Source: Oscheius sp. JU75 (Eukaryota > Nematoda > Chromadorea > Rhabditida > Rhabditidae). From it: DNA of 64,000 nucleotides. The DNA lies in NCBI GenBank assembly GCA_037178855.1, contig JASJZC010000005.1:2542001-2606000 (forward strand), read 5' to 3'. The notes beneath the pieces were generated by a model. That model did not search any database and was not told the origin of the DNA. It was given only the letters and a program-made list of their open reading frames with translations. A program made the translations under genes and the position numbers. Of this stretch, positions 1 to 11,622 are shown piece after piece (the stretch's first letter is position 1; every line of letters begins with the position of its first letter).

Positions 1-336
1 CTTTCCTAATTCCTAAACAAAAAATTGGTTCACCTTTCTATTCAAGACGATATCCTGCTTCCATTTCGCCGACCTTCTCTTGCTTTTATTCCGATCGCTT
101 CGAAGCTCCTTTTCTTTCTCTTCATCGCTGTCATAATCTAGTTTCAAACGGAGAGTCTCCGGAGCTGAAAGAAGTTCATGTACTAACAATAAAAGAGCAA
201 GCATACTTTCTTGATAAATATCCCCCACAGTACCGCCGAGAGCGTTGAGAAGACCCTTAGAGGTCTCGACGGCAGCTGCTAAATTCGGCACAAGAATATC
301 GAGAACTGCTTCGATTTCGTCCAAAGTTCGTGACAT
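1..336 (-). CDS. Start of an unrecognised gene (runs off left edge)
   Basis: Minus-strand exon beginning with ATG at 336 and open to about position 18, where a possible donor (GTTTAG) follows codons for NQFF; the rest of the gene lies outside the window. The first ~100 residues start MSRTLDEIEAVLDILVPNL and are helical and leucine-rich. They then turn strongly charged (DYDSDEEKEKELRSDRNKSKRR), resembling an acidic/basic nuclear-type linker. A pyrimidine-rich acceptor (ttgtttgcag) sits three bases before the ATG, fitting a trans-spliced first exon. I do not recognise the family. Its start is only 77 bp from the divergent start of the secreted Cys-rich gene at 414, so the two probably share a promoter region. 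Confidence 0.5.
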
Positions 337-413
337 CTTCTGCAAACAACAAGTTATTGAATAGGTAGACATGTCTTGACATGATAAGGAAAGCATTTGG
401 AAGAGTTATTGCG
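337..413. promoter_or_regulatory. Short divergent intergenic region
   Basis: The 77 bp between the minus-strand ATG at 336 and the plus-strand ATG at 414 must hold the 5' ends of both genes. No TATA-like element stands out. The minus-strand gene has a splice acceptor inside this interval. Confidence 0.35.
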
Positions 414-884
414 ATGCGTTTCTGGCTGACGGGTGGTCTTCTGCTGGTAGCTCTCACAGCTGCTTTTGCGGCCGAATGGTAGGCTACTCAAGGCATCGGA
501 ACCATTTTTGGCGCCTATTCCAATGACAAATTTCAGCCAACTCGCGGTGTACTTTGACTTGGAGGATCAACTTTGCAGTGACAATAGTTGTATCGAAATG
601 GATGGAAACATCGAGACGTTTGGACTCATGAAGGGAAAAGTCAATGCGACAATCTGCAAGGATGCGAAATTCGCCTGCATCAAGGTGAGTAGACAAACAG
701 CTCAAACAAAACACTTTAGTACCGCAAATGCCAAAAGAACTGCTTCATACAGTGGGGAGACCCGAGCAACCCCTACGGCTCTACAAATCCCTGCCGCCTG
801 GTGATTCCCCTGTGCAAAGACATCGATCCGAAGGCGTACCTGAACAGAAGAAAGTTTATCGACAACGACCCATTCATTATTTGA
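414..884 (+). CDS. Small secreted cysteine-rich protein
   Basis: Three exons, 414-478, 537-684 and 720-884, joined by GT-AG introns of 58 and 35 nt, give a 125-residue protein. Residues 1-20 (MRFWLTGGLLLVALTAAFAA) form a clear signal peptide. The mature part has nine cysteines spread over about 80 residues, including a CxxxCxxxC cluster around KYRKCQKNCF, so a disulfide-rich extracellular fold is likely. One N-glycosylation sequon (NAT) is present. The frame stays open across both junctions, which supports the model. I do not recognise the family. A polyadenylation-like AATAAA lies at 936-941. The 3' end faces the acyl-CoA dehydrogenase stop at 961, so the two 3' UTRs probably overlap. Confidence 0.7.
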
Positions 885-960
885 CGAAAAACAAACAAGA
901 AAACAATATCTGAAGCGCTACGACTAGTAACAGAGAATAAATACGAAACATCTACGTCTT

Positions 961-3900
961 CTACCAATTGCGCTCGATCGGTGACTCGATTGGATAGCCG
1001 CTGTGATCGAAGATGGCTCGGCCCGCGTTGACGATCGACGGATTTAGCTTGACGAGACCGAAATAATCGGACAGCGCCTCCAGTTGAAACCAGTTGTCTC
1101 TTGAAGCTCTGAAAACCGGTTTTTAGTCTTTATACGTCATTTTCCCTTCCAGAAATCCTAGTTTCTAACAACAAAGAAAAGAAACAGGGTCTGAAATGTG
1201 TTAAGTTTTATCATTGTCGGTCTATCCTGTTATTGCGGGGCAATGAATCCGCTTCTCTTCTTCTCTATTCTCGTCTTCCTCTTGTTGTAGTTGCGCACAT
1301 CGTTCAGCATGATGACGAAGGAGACGAGAGCGATGAATGCGGCTGTACTGGACAGAATCGTCATCCATTCGACTTGGGCAAGAAGTGGCAGATGTAGGAT
1401 GTCGAGACAGCCTCTTCTGTACATTCCCGTCTTCGTCCATTCCTGTCCAATTGGCTTCAGATGACACTGAGGTTCTCGGCGATGACAGCAGGTCTTCGGA
1501 ACGACCTCCACGTGAGTCTGGTTGTATTCCGACGGGAAGAAGGACGTGTAGTCGCCTCGACCATGCATAGAGAAGGTATGGTCAGTTGAGAAGTCATCCA
1601 CACTGAGAACGCCGCAACATTTATGCCGCTGGTGAAAGATGTCCGTCCCGTTGAATGGCCTACTCACGACCAGATGTTCCTTGAGGACGTAGATGTAGGC
1701 TTCTCCTAGAGGATCCGCGATGCCCATTCTGTCGTTCGGGAACCTTGTCAGATCGTGCGTGAGGAGAGCACACCAGACAGCCAATCCAATTGTCCAGAGG
1801 AGATAGAGAAACGAGTGGAGAATGGTCATGAGCACGGTCTCGCCGTGTTTGAAAATGATGCAGATGTGGATGAGAACCAGTGTCGTGATCAAAAGACTGC
1901 CGACCAATGGAAGGACGAAGATCGTCTCGACGCGCTTCTTCACAGCATCCATCACTCTGGCGAGTTCTGCCGAACTGTCCATGTCGTTTGTGAACTCCTC
2001 GTTGTAGGGAATGAAGGTGAAGGGGATGAAGACGCCAGTCACGAAGAGAGCCAGCACCGGCGTCACGAGAGCTAGTAGCAGAACCATGGCCCGGTAGGCT
2101 GCCCGATGAGCGAAACGGACCTTCGTCGGTAGACTCATCAACGCCACTTGCTCACAGTCTCTTTCCTGCATCCAGACGCGATATTCGACTATTCTTCTTG
2201 TTGCAGAGACTATTGCATTTTTGGAAAAAAAAGCTTTTTGTTACCATAGAATAGCTATTTGAACTCAATCATGCTTACCTCGATGCAATCAACGTGGCCC
2301 AAGCCAGTTCCAAATCTGCATTCCGCAAGCCGACTGCATATGACCTCGAAGCTCGTGAAATTACTGCCACCATGCAGAGATGGTTCTGTAAACTTTTTAA
2401 CACATAGAATTCAGACTTCTCACTTCAAAAATGCGCGCCAATCCCTCGAGACTACCGTAATCCTGGGCGAGATTCTTGCCCTGTTCGGCAATCATCTTCG
2501 CGATCACGGCATTCACTCGCGACATCGAGAATTCGAGCTCTTGACAAGCTAGTTGGAGTGAAGGATGAGCATGTTCCGCGATGTAATGTTGCAGTTTGGG
2601 ATTCTTCAAGTCCGACTGGATCTTTTCGTTGAAAAGCAGTCGTTTCAGAGTGCTCGTTATCCTGAAACCTACTTTATGTGGCACTAATAAAAGAAACATA
2701 CGCAGTCTTTGTCGAGCTCCATGTCGAAAGTGTAGCCACGGAAATCTGCTCGACGGTGTCTCCTTCGGTAAAAAGACCTAGAATGGCCGTCACGTCGCGA
2801 ATATTCTTCTCAAACTGGCGATCGAGCTGATTTGAACAGAGGCCTAGCACTTCGATGGAGGTTCGAACCGTATCTAGCAGCATTTCCCGCGTCATTTTCT
2901 GTAACTTTTGTTGGAAAATAGGATAAGAAACTTGCCAGAATTAAAGCGTTTTCCACGTCGAGAACTGCCGGAACTCCCTCATCCAAGAGACCATTCATGT
3001 AATAGAGGGCCGACTCGAGAGAATAGAGTTTTAGGGAAAGAGAGGCGACTATTTTTTGGATCGAGGTGGAGGAGGACATCATTTGGCGATTCTGAACGTC
3101 GTTTTCAATAAAAGAGGTTGCAACATACGTTGACTCGGGAAGACGATCTATTGCAGAAAGTGGTCAAATCGGCAAGAACTCTCTTCGTGTAGCCAATGGC
3201 CGTGGCAGCTAAGGGACTGATTCTGCCGCTAACAATCTCGTTCTTGATTTCCTCACCACTGCCGACCTCTCCGAGAATGTTCTCCTCGTTGACGGTCGTC
3301 GAAATGTCCATTGTTCCAACTGAAACTTGGCGGTTCGATATAAAATACGGCTCCTACTATTGAATCCCTTCAATCCCATTGTCTCCTCCCGACTGAAGCT
3401 CCACTTATCTGTGGATTTTATCGCCGATTTGTCTATGATGTAGCAGGAAACCGTCTGTGATCCCTGGAGTTAATTTTTGTAGAGAAAAGAAGAGGAACAT
3501 ACGGTATGCGGCTCTTTTGATGTGGCAAAGACGATGGCCATATTGGCGTCTGCTTGGGCGAGAACAGGGAGATTCTGCAGGGTAATGTTCGAGGAGACGC
3601 CTATATTTTTGAGAGCTTCGGCTGTCATATTTTCGGAACTAAAAACAGTTTAACCTGCAGAAACTACTTAAAACTTACTTGCTATAGTCGAAGTTGACTA
3701 TGGCCGGACGGCATTCGCCGCTGGCCAGCTGTGGAAGATATTTCCGTTTCTGCTCGTCCGATCCATAGAGTAAAAGGAGATTTGTCGCGATTCCGGCCAC
3801 ACTAACATGAGAAAATATATTCCAATCTACTCCTAGTTCCTAAATCAGTTTTAACTTTTGAAGTTGCAGGGCAAACCTCGAATATTTTAGAGACGTCCTT

Positions 3901-4378
3901 TCTGCACATGCCGAGTCCGTCGAAATCTGCTGGAATCAAGGCTGCCTGGAGTTTGTTGCTGGCCAAGGCTTCCCTAATTTTAGGTGTTAGACCCTTTTCG
4001 AGCTCTATATTCGACGGATTTACTAAAAATACGTTGACAATGCTGGAAAACAACATACTACTGGCTTCTAGAGAAGATCTCAACGCAGATGCATACCCTA
4101 AGATGTTTGTCACGTCATCTGTGTCAGAGTATTCGGGGAAAATCATAAAATCCTGAACAAAAAAACATAAAGAAATAATAAAGTCAGACCTTCTCGAACT
4201 TGTTCATTGCCAGTCCTCGGCTCAAAGAGACTTTCTCGACGTTCTTGTCGATATTCGTCAGATTTTGAATTCTGGACGTCTGAATGACACTTGTACTGGC
4301 CTTCTCTTTGGTTGCTGAACTGAATACTCGGCTTTGAACCCGTTTTGAGACGAGCAACCGTCCATTCGTCGAGTACAT
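961..4378 (-). CDS. Mitochondrial acyl-CoA dehydrogenase, ACAD9/VLCAD type
   Basis: Eleven exons join in frame: 4378-4190, 4152-3877, 3839-3679, 3638-3503, 3463-3358, 3319-3129, 3091-2936, 2898-2702, 2661-2424, 2385-2279 and 1108-961, giving 634 residues, close to the ACAD9/VLCAD length. The N-terminus (MYSTNGRLLVSKRVQSRVFS) is a typical mitochondrial presequence. Middle exons carry the flavin-fold signature MGLKGFN and VNEENILGEVGSG. FTEGDT matches the position of the catalytic glutamate. The C-terminal arm SRASRSYAVGLRN followed by an end like ERNW resembles ACAD9. The protein should oxidise long-chain acyl-CoA and, if truly ACAD9-like, help assemble complex I. Odd points: the exon 7 donor is GC rather than GT, and the last intron (1109-2278) contains a whole tetraspanin gene. 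A splice acceptor directly precedes the ATG. Confidence 0.8.
1230..2171 (-). CDS. Tetraspanin-family membrane protein, intronless, inside the ACAD intron
   Basis: An uninterrupted 313-codon frame. Four hydrophobic segments lie at about residues 25-50, 88-112, 118-140 and 270-292. Between the third and fourth is a large extracellular loop containing KCCGV, a second pair (KTCCHRREPQC) and RGC, which is the CCG plus paired-cysteine layout of tetraspanins. N-glycosylation sequons (NGT, NQT) sit in the loop. The tail is short and basic. Translation may start at 2171 or at the second ATG at 2138, since a possible acceptor (ggatgcag) lies between them. The gene is on the same strand as the dehydrogenase and lies wholly within its last intron. 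Tetraspanins organise membrane microdomains; no partner can be inferred here. Confidence 0.7.
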   Translation of the reverse strand: MQERDCEQVALMSLPTKVRFAHRAAYRAMVLLLALVTPVLALFVTGVFIPFTFIPYNEEFTNDMDSSAELARVMDAVKKRVETIFVLPLVGSLLITTLVLIHICIIFKHGETVLMTILHSFLYLLWTIGLAVWCALLTHDLTRFPNDRMGIADPLGEAYIYVLKEHLVVSRPFNGTDIFHQRHKCCGVLSVDDFSTDHTFSMHGRGDYTSFFPSEYNQTHVEVVPKTCCHRREPQCHLKPIGQEWTKTGMYRRGCLDILHLPLLAQVEWMTILSSTAAFIALVSFVIMLNDVRNYNKRKTRIEKKRSGFIAPQ

Positions 4379-4423
4379 CTGAAATAATGTAGACGAATGA
4401 CTTGTATCTTCAAGAACAGAACT

Positions 4424-4660
4424 TTATAGAGTAGAATATAAAGCACTCGGAGCAAGAGCTACGAGAGACTGGAAAGTGGGTGGGAGTAAACATGCCCCAT
4501 GGCCGTTTTGGTTGCCGAAACCGATCCCAGCGAACTTGGAACTTAATTTCAGTTTTTCTTCATATATTATTCTGCCTATTTGTACTTTTTTCCGGGTCTT
4601 CGATCCTAAAATAGACAGTAAGCAATAAACAAATACCAAAAAGCCTGCAAAAATCAGCAT
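4424..4660 (-). CDS. Possible small single-TM protein upstream of the dehydrogenase
   Basis: An open frame of 78 codons starts with ATG directly after an AG (gaaaacag) and begins with a strong hydrophobic segment (MLIFAGFLVFVYCLLSILG) followed by a basic stretch. It ends 45 bp before the dehydrogenase ATG, itself preceded by ttatttcag. This could be the first cistron of a small operon, or simply 5' noncoding sequence of the dehydrogenase. No homology is recognised. Confidence 0.3.
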   Translation of the reverse strand: MLIFAGFLVFVYCLLSILGSKTRKKVQIGRIIYEEKLKLSSKFAGIGFGNQNGHGACLLPPTFQSLVALAPSALYSTL

Positions 4661-5447
4661 CTGTTTTCTTTCTCCGGTATGAAAGATAACCGCAAAACGT
4701 CTTCTTCCAAGATTTTAGCATTCATTTTCCAGTCTTTCATATGGTTTCTGACAATGCTTGGACTGTTCTCGACGAGAACAATGCCATATTAGCGCAAATT
4801 CACATCCCACACCTCGCTTAGCTATTATCAAGAACCAGCCATCTCTTCGCGCCCCTATTATCTACTCCTTTCGAAGATTGCGATGAATTTTTTTCGTTAT
4901 CGTAAAACACATGCCAGCACAGGAATCGAACTCCTTTTTTCCGTGGAAGTTTGCTGACAATCAGAACTGCGGACATAAAAAAAGCAAAAGTAAAACTCCT
5001 TCCGTCAATTTTTCAATTCAAAAGTGCAAAACATTTTCCGACGGGATTTCAAGCATCTGTTTCTCCAAAATTGGCTTCCTTAAACAAGAATCTCCCCAAA
5101 ATTAGCCCCTTATCTCACATCTGACACCTGTTCGTGGTCCGTTATCACCGATGCCACCACATCCGCAAAGTTCACTGGTTCGCCATGAGCTGTGAGATAA
5201 GAATGAATCAGCTGCACGGCCTCCCCTCTCTCAAACTATGCTACAAATATATCCCACCACGCAACTTGAGCAAATCCTTCTCATCCAGATCTCAACCTGA
5301 TCCACTTCTATTTCAGACGCCTTCTCGCGCGGTAGTACTCCCCCTTATGAGGCTAATCAGGTATGTTCCGTACGGCTGTTTACGAGGATGTTGTTCAGCT
5401 AATATACATTTCCTCCCTCTATTCACTATTTTGGGCCCGTCCACCAG
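4661..5447. other. Noncoding interval
   Basis: The interval lies between the divergent dehydrogenase unit and the diacylglycerol kinase. I see no convincing exon. A PH domain expected at the kinase N-terminus could be hidden here but I could not find one. An acceptor (gtccaccag) abuts the ATG at 5448. Confidence 0.4.
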
Positions 5448-8400
5448 ATGGATGTTTGGCGACACTCTGTCTCCAAACTGCGGCAGGGACATCCGGAAAA
5501 GGTGAGTCTGCAAAAATAGCCAGCAGTACCGTGTAATTCAGACAAACGCGGTAGAGGCGCTGCTCAGCTCCTCTGAAAGTGCCCACACATGGATTCAGAT
5601 ACAGGTTGGTCGAGTAATCTATAGCAGGAATTCCAATTTCAGTACACCCCTGCGCAATTGCTCAAGAGACCACGGTTTTGTAATGTCTGTCGCGAGAAGT
5701 TGACCGGCTTTCCGCAGCACGGATGGAGTTGTGATGTGTGTAAGATAAAAACGCACAGAAAGTGTATGAACCATGTGGCCGACAAGTGCAAATGGACCAT
5801 CGAATGTCTCATTCCGCACCATCTGCAGTACATCAGCCCGGAGAACTCGATCATGCCTCATCAATGGGTCGAAGGCAACATCTCTCCCTCCTCCAGATGC
5901 GCTGTCTGTGAGCGCAACTGCGGCTCTGCTCTTCGGTTACAGGTTTTTACTCATTTTTTTCAATTTTCCACTAAAAAAACAGGACTGGAGGTGTCTCTGG
6001 TGTGCCTGTACCGTCCACGACGGTTGTCTGGCCCAGCTTGGACGCGGCTGTAACCTCGGAGCCTTCGCGATATCCTGTGTCCCGCCTCTTTCCGTGAACG
6101 AAATCTCGCCAGAGGGAGAGTACAAGCTCCGATGGGACGCTATTGGTAAGTCAAGAAACTTTTCAGTTCCCATGAAATCATTAGGCTCCGAATGCGGAGG
6201 AAGTAGTCCTCTCTGCGTGATGGTCAACTCGAAATCCGGTGACAGTCAAGGACAGAGAATGATCCGGAAGTTTAAACGACTACTAAATCCCATACAGATC
6301 TTCGACATCATCTCGTGTGGGCCTGATTTCGCGTGAGTTTGCCCCACTTTCCCGTCGATTTTCCCTTCAGACTCTCTCTATTCAAATCTCTCGACAGTTT
6401 TCGGATTCTAGTCTGCGGTGGAGACGGAACTGTCGGCTGGGTACTCACCGCCATGGATCGTCTCGACCTGCATAAAAAGGTTTCGCTTTTTCTATGATCC
6501 TGCCAGTAAATACCGATTCAGTGTCAATTAGCTGTTCTACCTCTGGGTACGGGTAACGATCTAGCCAGGGTTCTTGGTTGGGGTCACGCTTTCTACAATG
6601 TACACGAACTGCCTCAACTGTTGCAAGAATTCGAGCGGGCTCCCACGAGCATGCTGGATCGGTGAGTAGTGTCTTCGTTCTCTAAACGAGTGTAAAACTA
6701 CCATATTTTGTGGCAAAAGGTAGAGTCACAAAAACGATAGAGAAAGAGTCATCATAGACTGGGCATGTGGTGTGTCTGTTGAACAGTGGCCCACTGAAAC
6801 AGTAGATGGGCACAATACAACTGTCCGAACAAAACTTTTGGATTCAAACTGTCACCCTGTCTTGATCCTCCCTTTAACTACAATTTGTCCGCATTTGTTA
6901 TTGCATTTGTGTGTGTGAAGCCTCTAGCCGAACTGCCGTGGCAGAAGTAACGTTCTCCCAAAGACGCTAGCTCCGAAACCGACTCGGACTGACTTGCAAA
7001 CAATTAGTATGCGCACAAAGTAATCTAGTTCGAAATGCCCAAAGTCTGTATGTGTGTGTCTGAAGCTCTAATTGCCAATTTGCCAGTTACTTTGTGACAG
7101 CAATTACTCTTTGCAAGACAAATCGAGTCAGTTTGAGATATGCGTCTCTGGGAGAACGTTACGCCTGTCAGGGTAGCTCGACTGTAACATCATCTACCTG
7201 TCACTAGCCTCAGCGGGGCATCAGCCAAACTTGTTGGCAATAAAATCTTCCGACATACATACATGCATATAAACACACAGACTATATACAATCAGTGTTA
7301 GGACTGTAGTTAATGTCTAGCTTTTCAGATGGAGCGTGATGATAATGGACGGACCTTCGGCCAACGCAATCAAGCAGTACGAGACTCGACTGAAGGAGCA
7401 GCTTCGTCGTGTCCTGTTCGCCGAAGAGCCTCACGAAGTGATCCAGTCTGTCCGTCAGCTTTGCGGGACAATCAAGGAGCTGATGAAGGACGTGGAAGCC
7501 ACCTATAGCAAAGTGGAGGAATGGGAGAGACAGGCCGGTCAGTCGACAAACGACCCAGTGACTGGAAAGTAAGTATTAGAAAAGGACCAAAATATCAATT
7601 AGATGCGCAACGCTGATGGCCAAACTGGATAATCTGATGAAATCTCTGGATAAGCATTCTGACGTTCAGACTGGAGAGAGCGGCTTTGAGGCAGAACTTG
7701 AAGAGAGTAGGATTTGGATTTGAAAAGGATCAAGTTGGTTTCAGACGTGGCCAGCGAGGAGAAACAGAGGCGGGACTCGTTGGTTTGCAGGGCGAACAGT
7801 CTGAAGAAGGCCATCAAGGATATTATGGACATGGCAGAGAAGGGTCTCGAACAGCACATCAGAGAGAGGTAGTCCATTCTTTCGGTTCGTTTTCAACTTG
7901 GATTCAGCGGTGCCTCTGCAAAAAGAGCCAAATTCCGAACGAAACGGAGCAAGACCACTCCTGGTCTGAAAATATCAGTCTCAAATCTGTCCTCTTCCTC
8001 GGCCTGTAGTCCTCCTGTTTCTCCTTCGGTTAGACGGGACAGATTGACAGTCGAAGGCTCCCAGGAGGCCAATACTCCGACTGGGACTAGCGGATATGGA
8101 CCATCTCCCAATCCACCCTTTTCGAACGCGGCATCGACGGAACTCTTGGAGCCGAACGGTTTCGAGCATCTGGAAGAGTCAGAGTCCGAAAACACTTCAG
8201 CAAAGTATGTTTCCTTATGGTTCTTTTGTAACGAAAATTCAGCATCGGGTCTGTGCAGCCACCGACTCCAGCCTCAACAAGAGAACATTCAACAGCCATG
8301 GAGCCTGATCGACCTCCTCTGGAAGGAGAGCGACTCTTCAAGCCGATGTCCGAGTGCCAACTGTTCTCACAAGTCGAGACGGCGGATATCAAGCTCAGTC

Positions 8401-11236
8401 ATTCGGACAGCAGCCTATTTGGTAGTCATTGTTGTCTACAGTATACCAATGGACTCCCAGAACACGCGGCTGGATCCGGAAGGAGCAATGTCCGACTGAG
8501 AGAGGGTCGTCTCGACCAGCATTACGCACAGAAGGAGAAACATCGGAGGAGTGCCCAGGAATCCAAAGCGTGAGTTTCACCTTTCACTTACCTTTTTCCA
8601 GATCTGACTGACAGTCAGTTTCAGTAAATTTCTGTTTGAATTAATGAATGCACTCGACCACCCCTACTTACTGAGCTCCGGTCTCTCGGACCTGCCCGTC
8701 TTGGGTCCACCGACCAATTCAGTTTATCGAAATCTGCCTACACTAACACCGGCCATCGAGGCACCTCCCGCTGACAGAGAGAACAAGTGAGAATCCGGTA
8801 GACGTCTCTGAACCAGCTGTCGTCTGTCTGTCTCTCTCTCTCCGCTTGAACGTCTTTCACAGCTCCCTCAGTTCCACCCAAATCTTTTCTGTTTCCTAGA
8901 CTTCCTCTGCTTCTGAACAAGAAAGCCTTTTCAGAGGCGAGAACTTCGTGGTGGGAGGTTCTCTGATAGCCGAGGTTCTTCTTTTGAATGCCAGTGTTCT
9001 TGGGATGGCCGGGGCGACGTGTGTCTCTCCCCTGGACACCTATAAAGAGGCCAAAGTCATGAACAACTACTTTGGAATCGGTCTGGATGCCAAGATTGCT
9101 CTGGACTTTCACAACAAGAGAGAAGGGTCTGAGAAGGTTGGTCTTCATTGTTTTATTCACAAAATCAGTTGCAGACTCGAAGCAGATCGAAACTCTTCCT
9201 CTGGTACGGGATGCTTGGTGGAAGAGAGCTAATGCACAGAACATACCGTAACCTGGACCAGAGGATACGTCTGGAATGTGACGGAGTACCCATCGATTTG
9301 CCCTCACTCCAAGGCATTGTCATTCTGAACATTCCCTCGTATTCTGGCGGTGCCAACTTCTGGGGAACGACGAAGGAAGAGGGTTTCGTGGCTCAAAGTT
9401 TCGATGACAAACTGCTGGAAGTAGTCGCCCTTTTCGGAGTGATGCATGTGGCAACGAGTCGAGTGCCGAATGTGGTGCGACTACAAAACCACAGGATAGC
9501 TCAGTGTAGACATGTTCGTATCGTCGTCCTAGGAAACGAACCTATTCCCGTTCAGGTCAGTTATCCTAAATTTCTATCTGCTCGTTAGAATGTCTATAAA
9601 GAAGCCTGTAACGCTGAAGTAGAAGTTTACAAGTGCCCGGGTTTTTTTCCGGTTGTCCGGTTCAAAAACTTCACAAACATATCTGGGAGGCACAGGAAAA
9701 TATAATGACCTGGTGAGACAGACGGTATAAGATGATCACCCTTTAAAGAATCAGAAAGAACATGCTGAAAGTGGCAAAATGACGGGCATATTAGCTGGCA
9801 GCTCTCTCTTACAGTACCCTGTTTAGGTCGACGGCGAGCCATGGATGCAGCCACCAGGTATCCTCCAGATTGTACACAAGAACAGAGCTCAACTCTTGGT
9901 CAGGGACCCGGTGAGTCAAGAGTATCAGATCAACAATGAAATCTTTTAGGCCTTCAACGCCGCTCTGAAGAAATGGGAAGAGCAGAAAGAACGCTCGACA
10001 GCTCCATCGACCCCGACAGCCATCGGAATAACCTTTGCCCGTCGAGCTGGGGAGTTCCTTCGTCTGGTCGAGAGCGAAATACCTAATCTCGGAGTGACTT
10101 CGGCCTTCCTGGAAGCCATGGACATGGCTACAAATTCACTGCGAACAGCTGACCAGTCGGTTAGTTTAGCCTTGTCAAAACACTGAAGAAATCCGATATT
10201 TAGAGCTGTCTCGACGCGGCCAATTACGACGAGAGATCCTCGCGGGAGGAAGTACTAGCCGCAGTTGAACAGGTCGTCGACCTGCTGGAATTGCACTTTG
10301 GATGGCCCGAAAACAAGGTCCCGGCGAATCAGCCACGTCTCGGACCGGCACCATTCTTCAGCTTTGAGATCCATGTTTGACACTGTTCACACCTTTACAC
10401 AATCTGAATTTAGGGAGCCGAACCCGATCAATGGCGTTACGTGATCAGTTGTATCCGCCAGGAGATCAGTCGAGAAGAAGCCTCTCTTCGCGAACTTTGC
10501 CAGTCTCTGCCTCCTTCCAGCAAGAAACGAGGTCGCTTTTCTACATGGATATCCCGACAATGGAGAAGGAGAGGACGACAGCCAGGCGACTCGGTCTCGG
10601 GCTGGACTCTGGATGAAGTTTCCTCTTGGCTTGGATCTCTCGGTCTCTCAGAATATTCCGAACAGTTTAAGGCTAACGATGTCCGAGGAGCCGAGCTCCT
10701 GCACCTCGAGAAGGCAGATCTCAATGATCTCGGAGTTAGCAAAATTGGACATATCAAGCGGTTACAGGTGGGAAAAAAAGAACAGATTTACCATTCCTTG
10801 TCCTTTCTGTCGCTAGAGAACAGTGATCACACGCCCGACAGACAGTTCTTGATCCTAGCTAACTGAGAGACAGAATGAGAGTCATTGTAGCTGACGATTG
10901 GTAGTGGAAGAGGCACAGAGAACTCTCTAGTCACTCACGCAGTAAGATAACAGTCAATACAGTGAGACAGTCACAATCATTACATGGAAACCGTTCATGA
11001 TTCTGTCAGATATGTAGTCAGAACAAAGAATACAGTTCACTGAACAAGACAGAACCTTGCAATTCGAAGATCTGTACTCCCAAGATTCATCCAATCCCTT
11101 TCAGACAGCGATAAACGATCTGCTGGAAGCCGAGAAACAACGTCGTCGATCAGGACGCAAGGGTGTCTCTCTCTCCGTCGAACGCAACTCCATGTCGGTT
11201 CCTTCCATCGAGCCGCCCAGTCTCAGTAGTCTCTAA
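5448..11236 (+). CDS. dgk-4: Type II (delta/eta-class) diacylglycerol kinase
   Basis: About 18 exons, including 5448-5501, 5542-5604, 5643-5942, 5983-6145, 6185-6332, 6371-6479, 6522-6661, 7329-7568, 8935-9136, 9175-9555, 9827-9910, 9950-10159, 10204-10374, 10414-10767 and 11105-11236. Domain order: end of a PH-like segment ([10 protein letters not shown]), C1 ([10 protein letters not shown] to KCKW), second C1 ([10 protein letters not shown] to GRGC), kinase catalytic half with the ATP-binding GGDGTVGW and [15 protein letters not shown], a long Ser/Pro-rich linker (about 7603-8760), accessory half ([26 protein letters not shown]) and a SAM domain ([21 protein letters not shown]). The enzyme phosphorylates diacylglycerol to phosphatidic acid, damping C1/PKC signalling. 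SAM plus split catalytic region places it in type II. A complete PH domain is not visible, so the true 5' end may lie upstream. The symbol is by C. elegans analogy. Confidence 0.88.
6662..7328 (+). other. Long intron inside the kinase catalytic region
   Basis: A 667-nt intron between the codons for MLDR and WSVMIMDG, much longer than its neighbours. It is AT-rich with scattered gtgtgt stretches and no usable open frame. Intronic enhancer content is possible but nothing specific is recognised. Confidence 0.5.
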
Positions 11237-11622
11237 TTCCTTCCACTTTTCCTCATCCTCGCACCGCCAGTAACTGATAATCAGTACCTCCTCTAGTTCC
11301 CCTCACAGCTCAAGACAGAACCAGCGCCTTTCTCTATTTATTGTCAAATTTCTATCCACCCTCTCTTTCCTTCTCCCCCAAATCCTCAGTCTAGTCCGTG
11401 TCTACCTTGTCCAAAATGTGGCTTTTGAAGCATGTGCCTCACTGTCTTATGTTTTATAGCTTTTTATTTCTCTCGTTTTCTATACACCAGCACTCGTTAT
11501 TCATGGGAATCTCTCCAGTTCACTTCCTTCAGTTTCCTTCTTCTTTTTGCAATTACAAACTAACAGGTTCGGATAAAGTATGTATATCTTTACTTTCTGT
11601 TTTACCCGAGAAAGATAAGAGG
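11237..11622. other. Convergent 3' intergenic region
   Basis: Pyrimidine-rich sequence between the stop of the diacylglycerol kinase (11236, plus) and that of the NHL-like gene (11623, minus). No feature beyond presumed 3' UTRs is seen. Confidence 0.5.

Noticed and set aside
9627-9854. Minus-strand frame in a diacylglycerol-kinase intron
   Set aside because: It crosses the intron/exon boundary of the well-supported kinase and resembles no protein.
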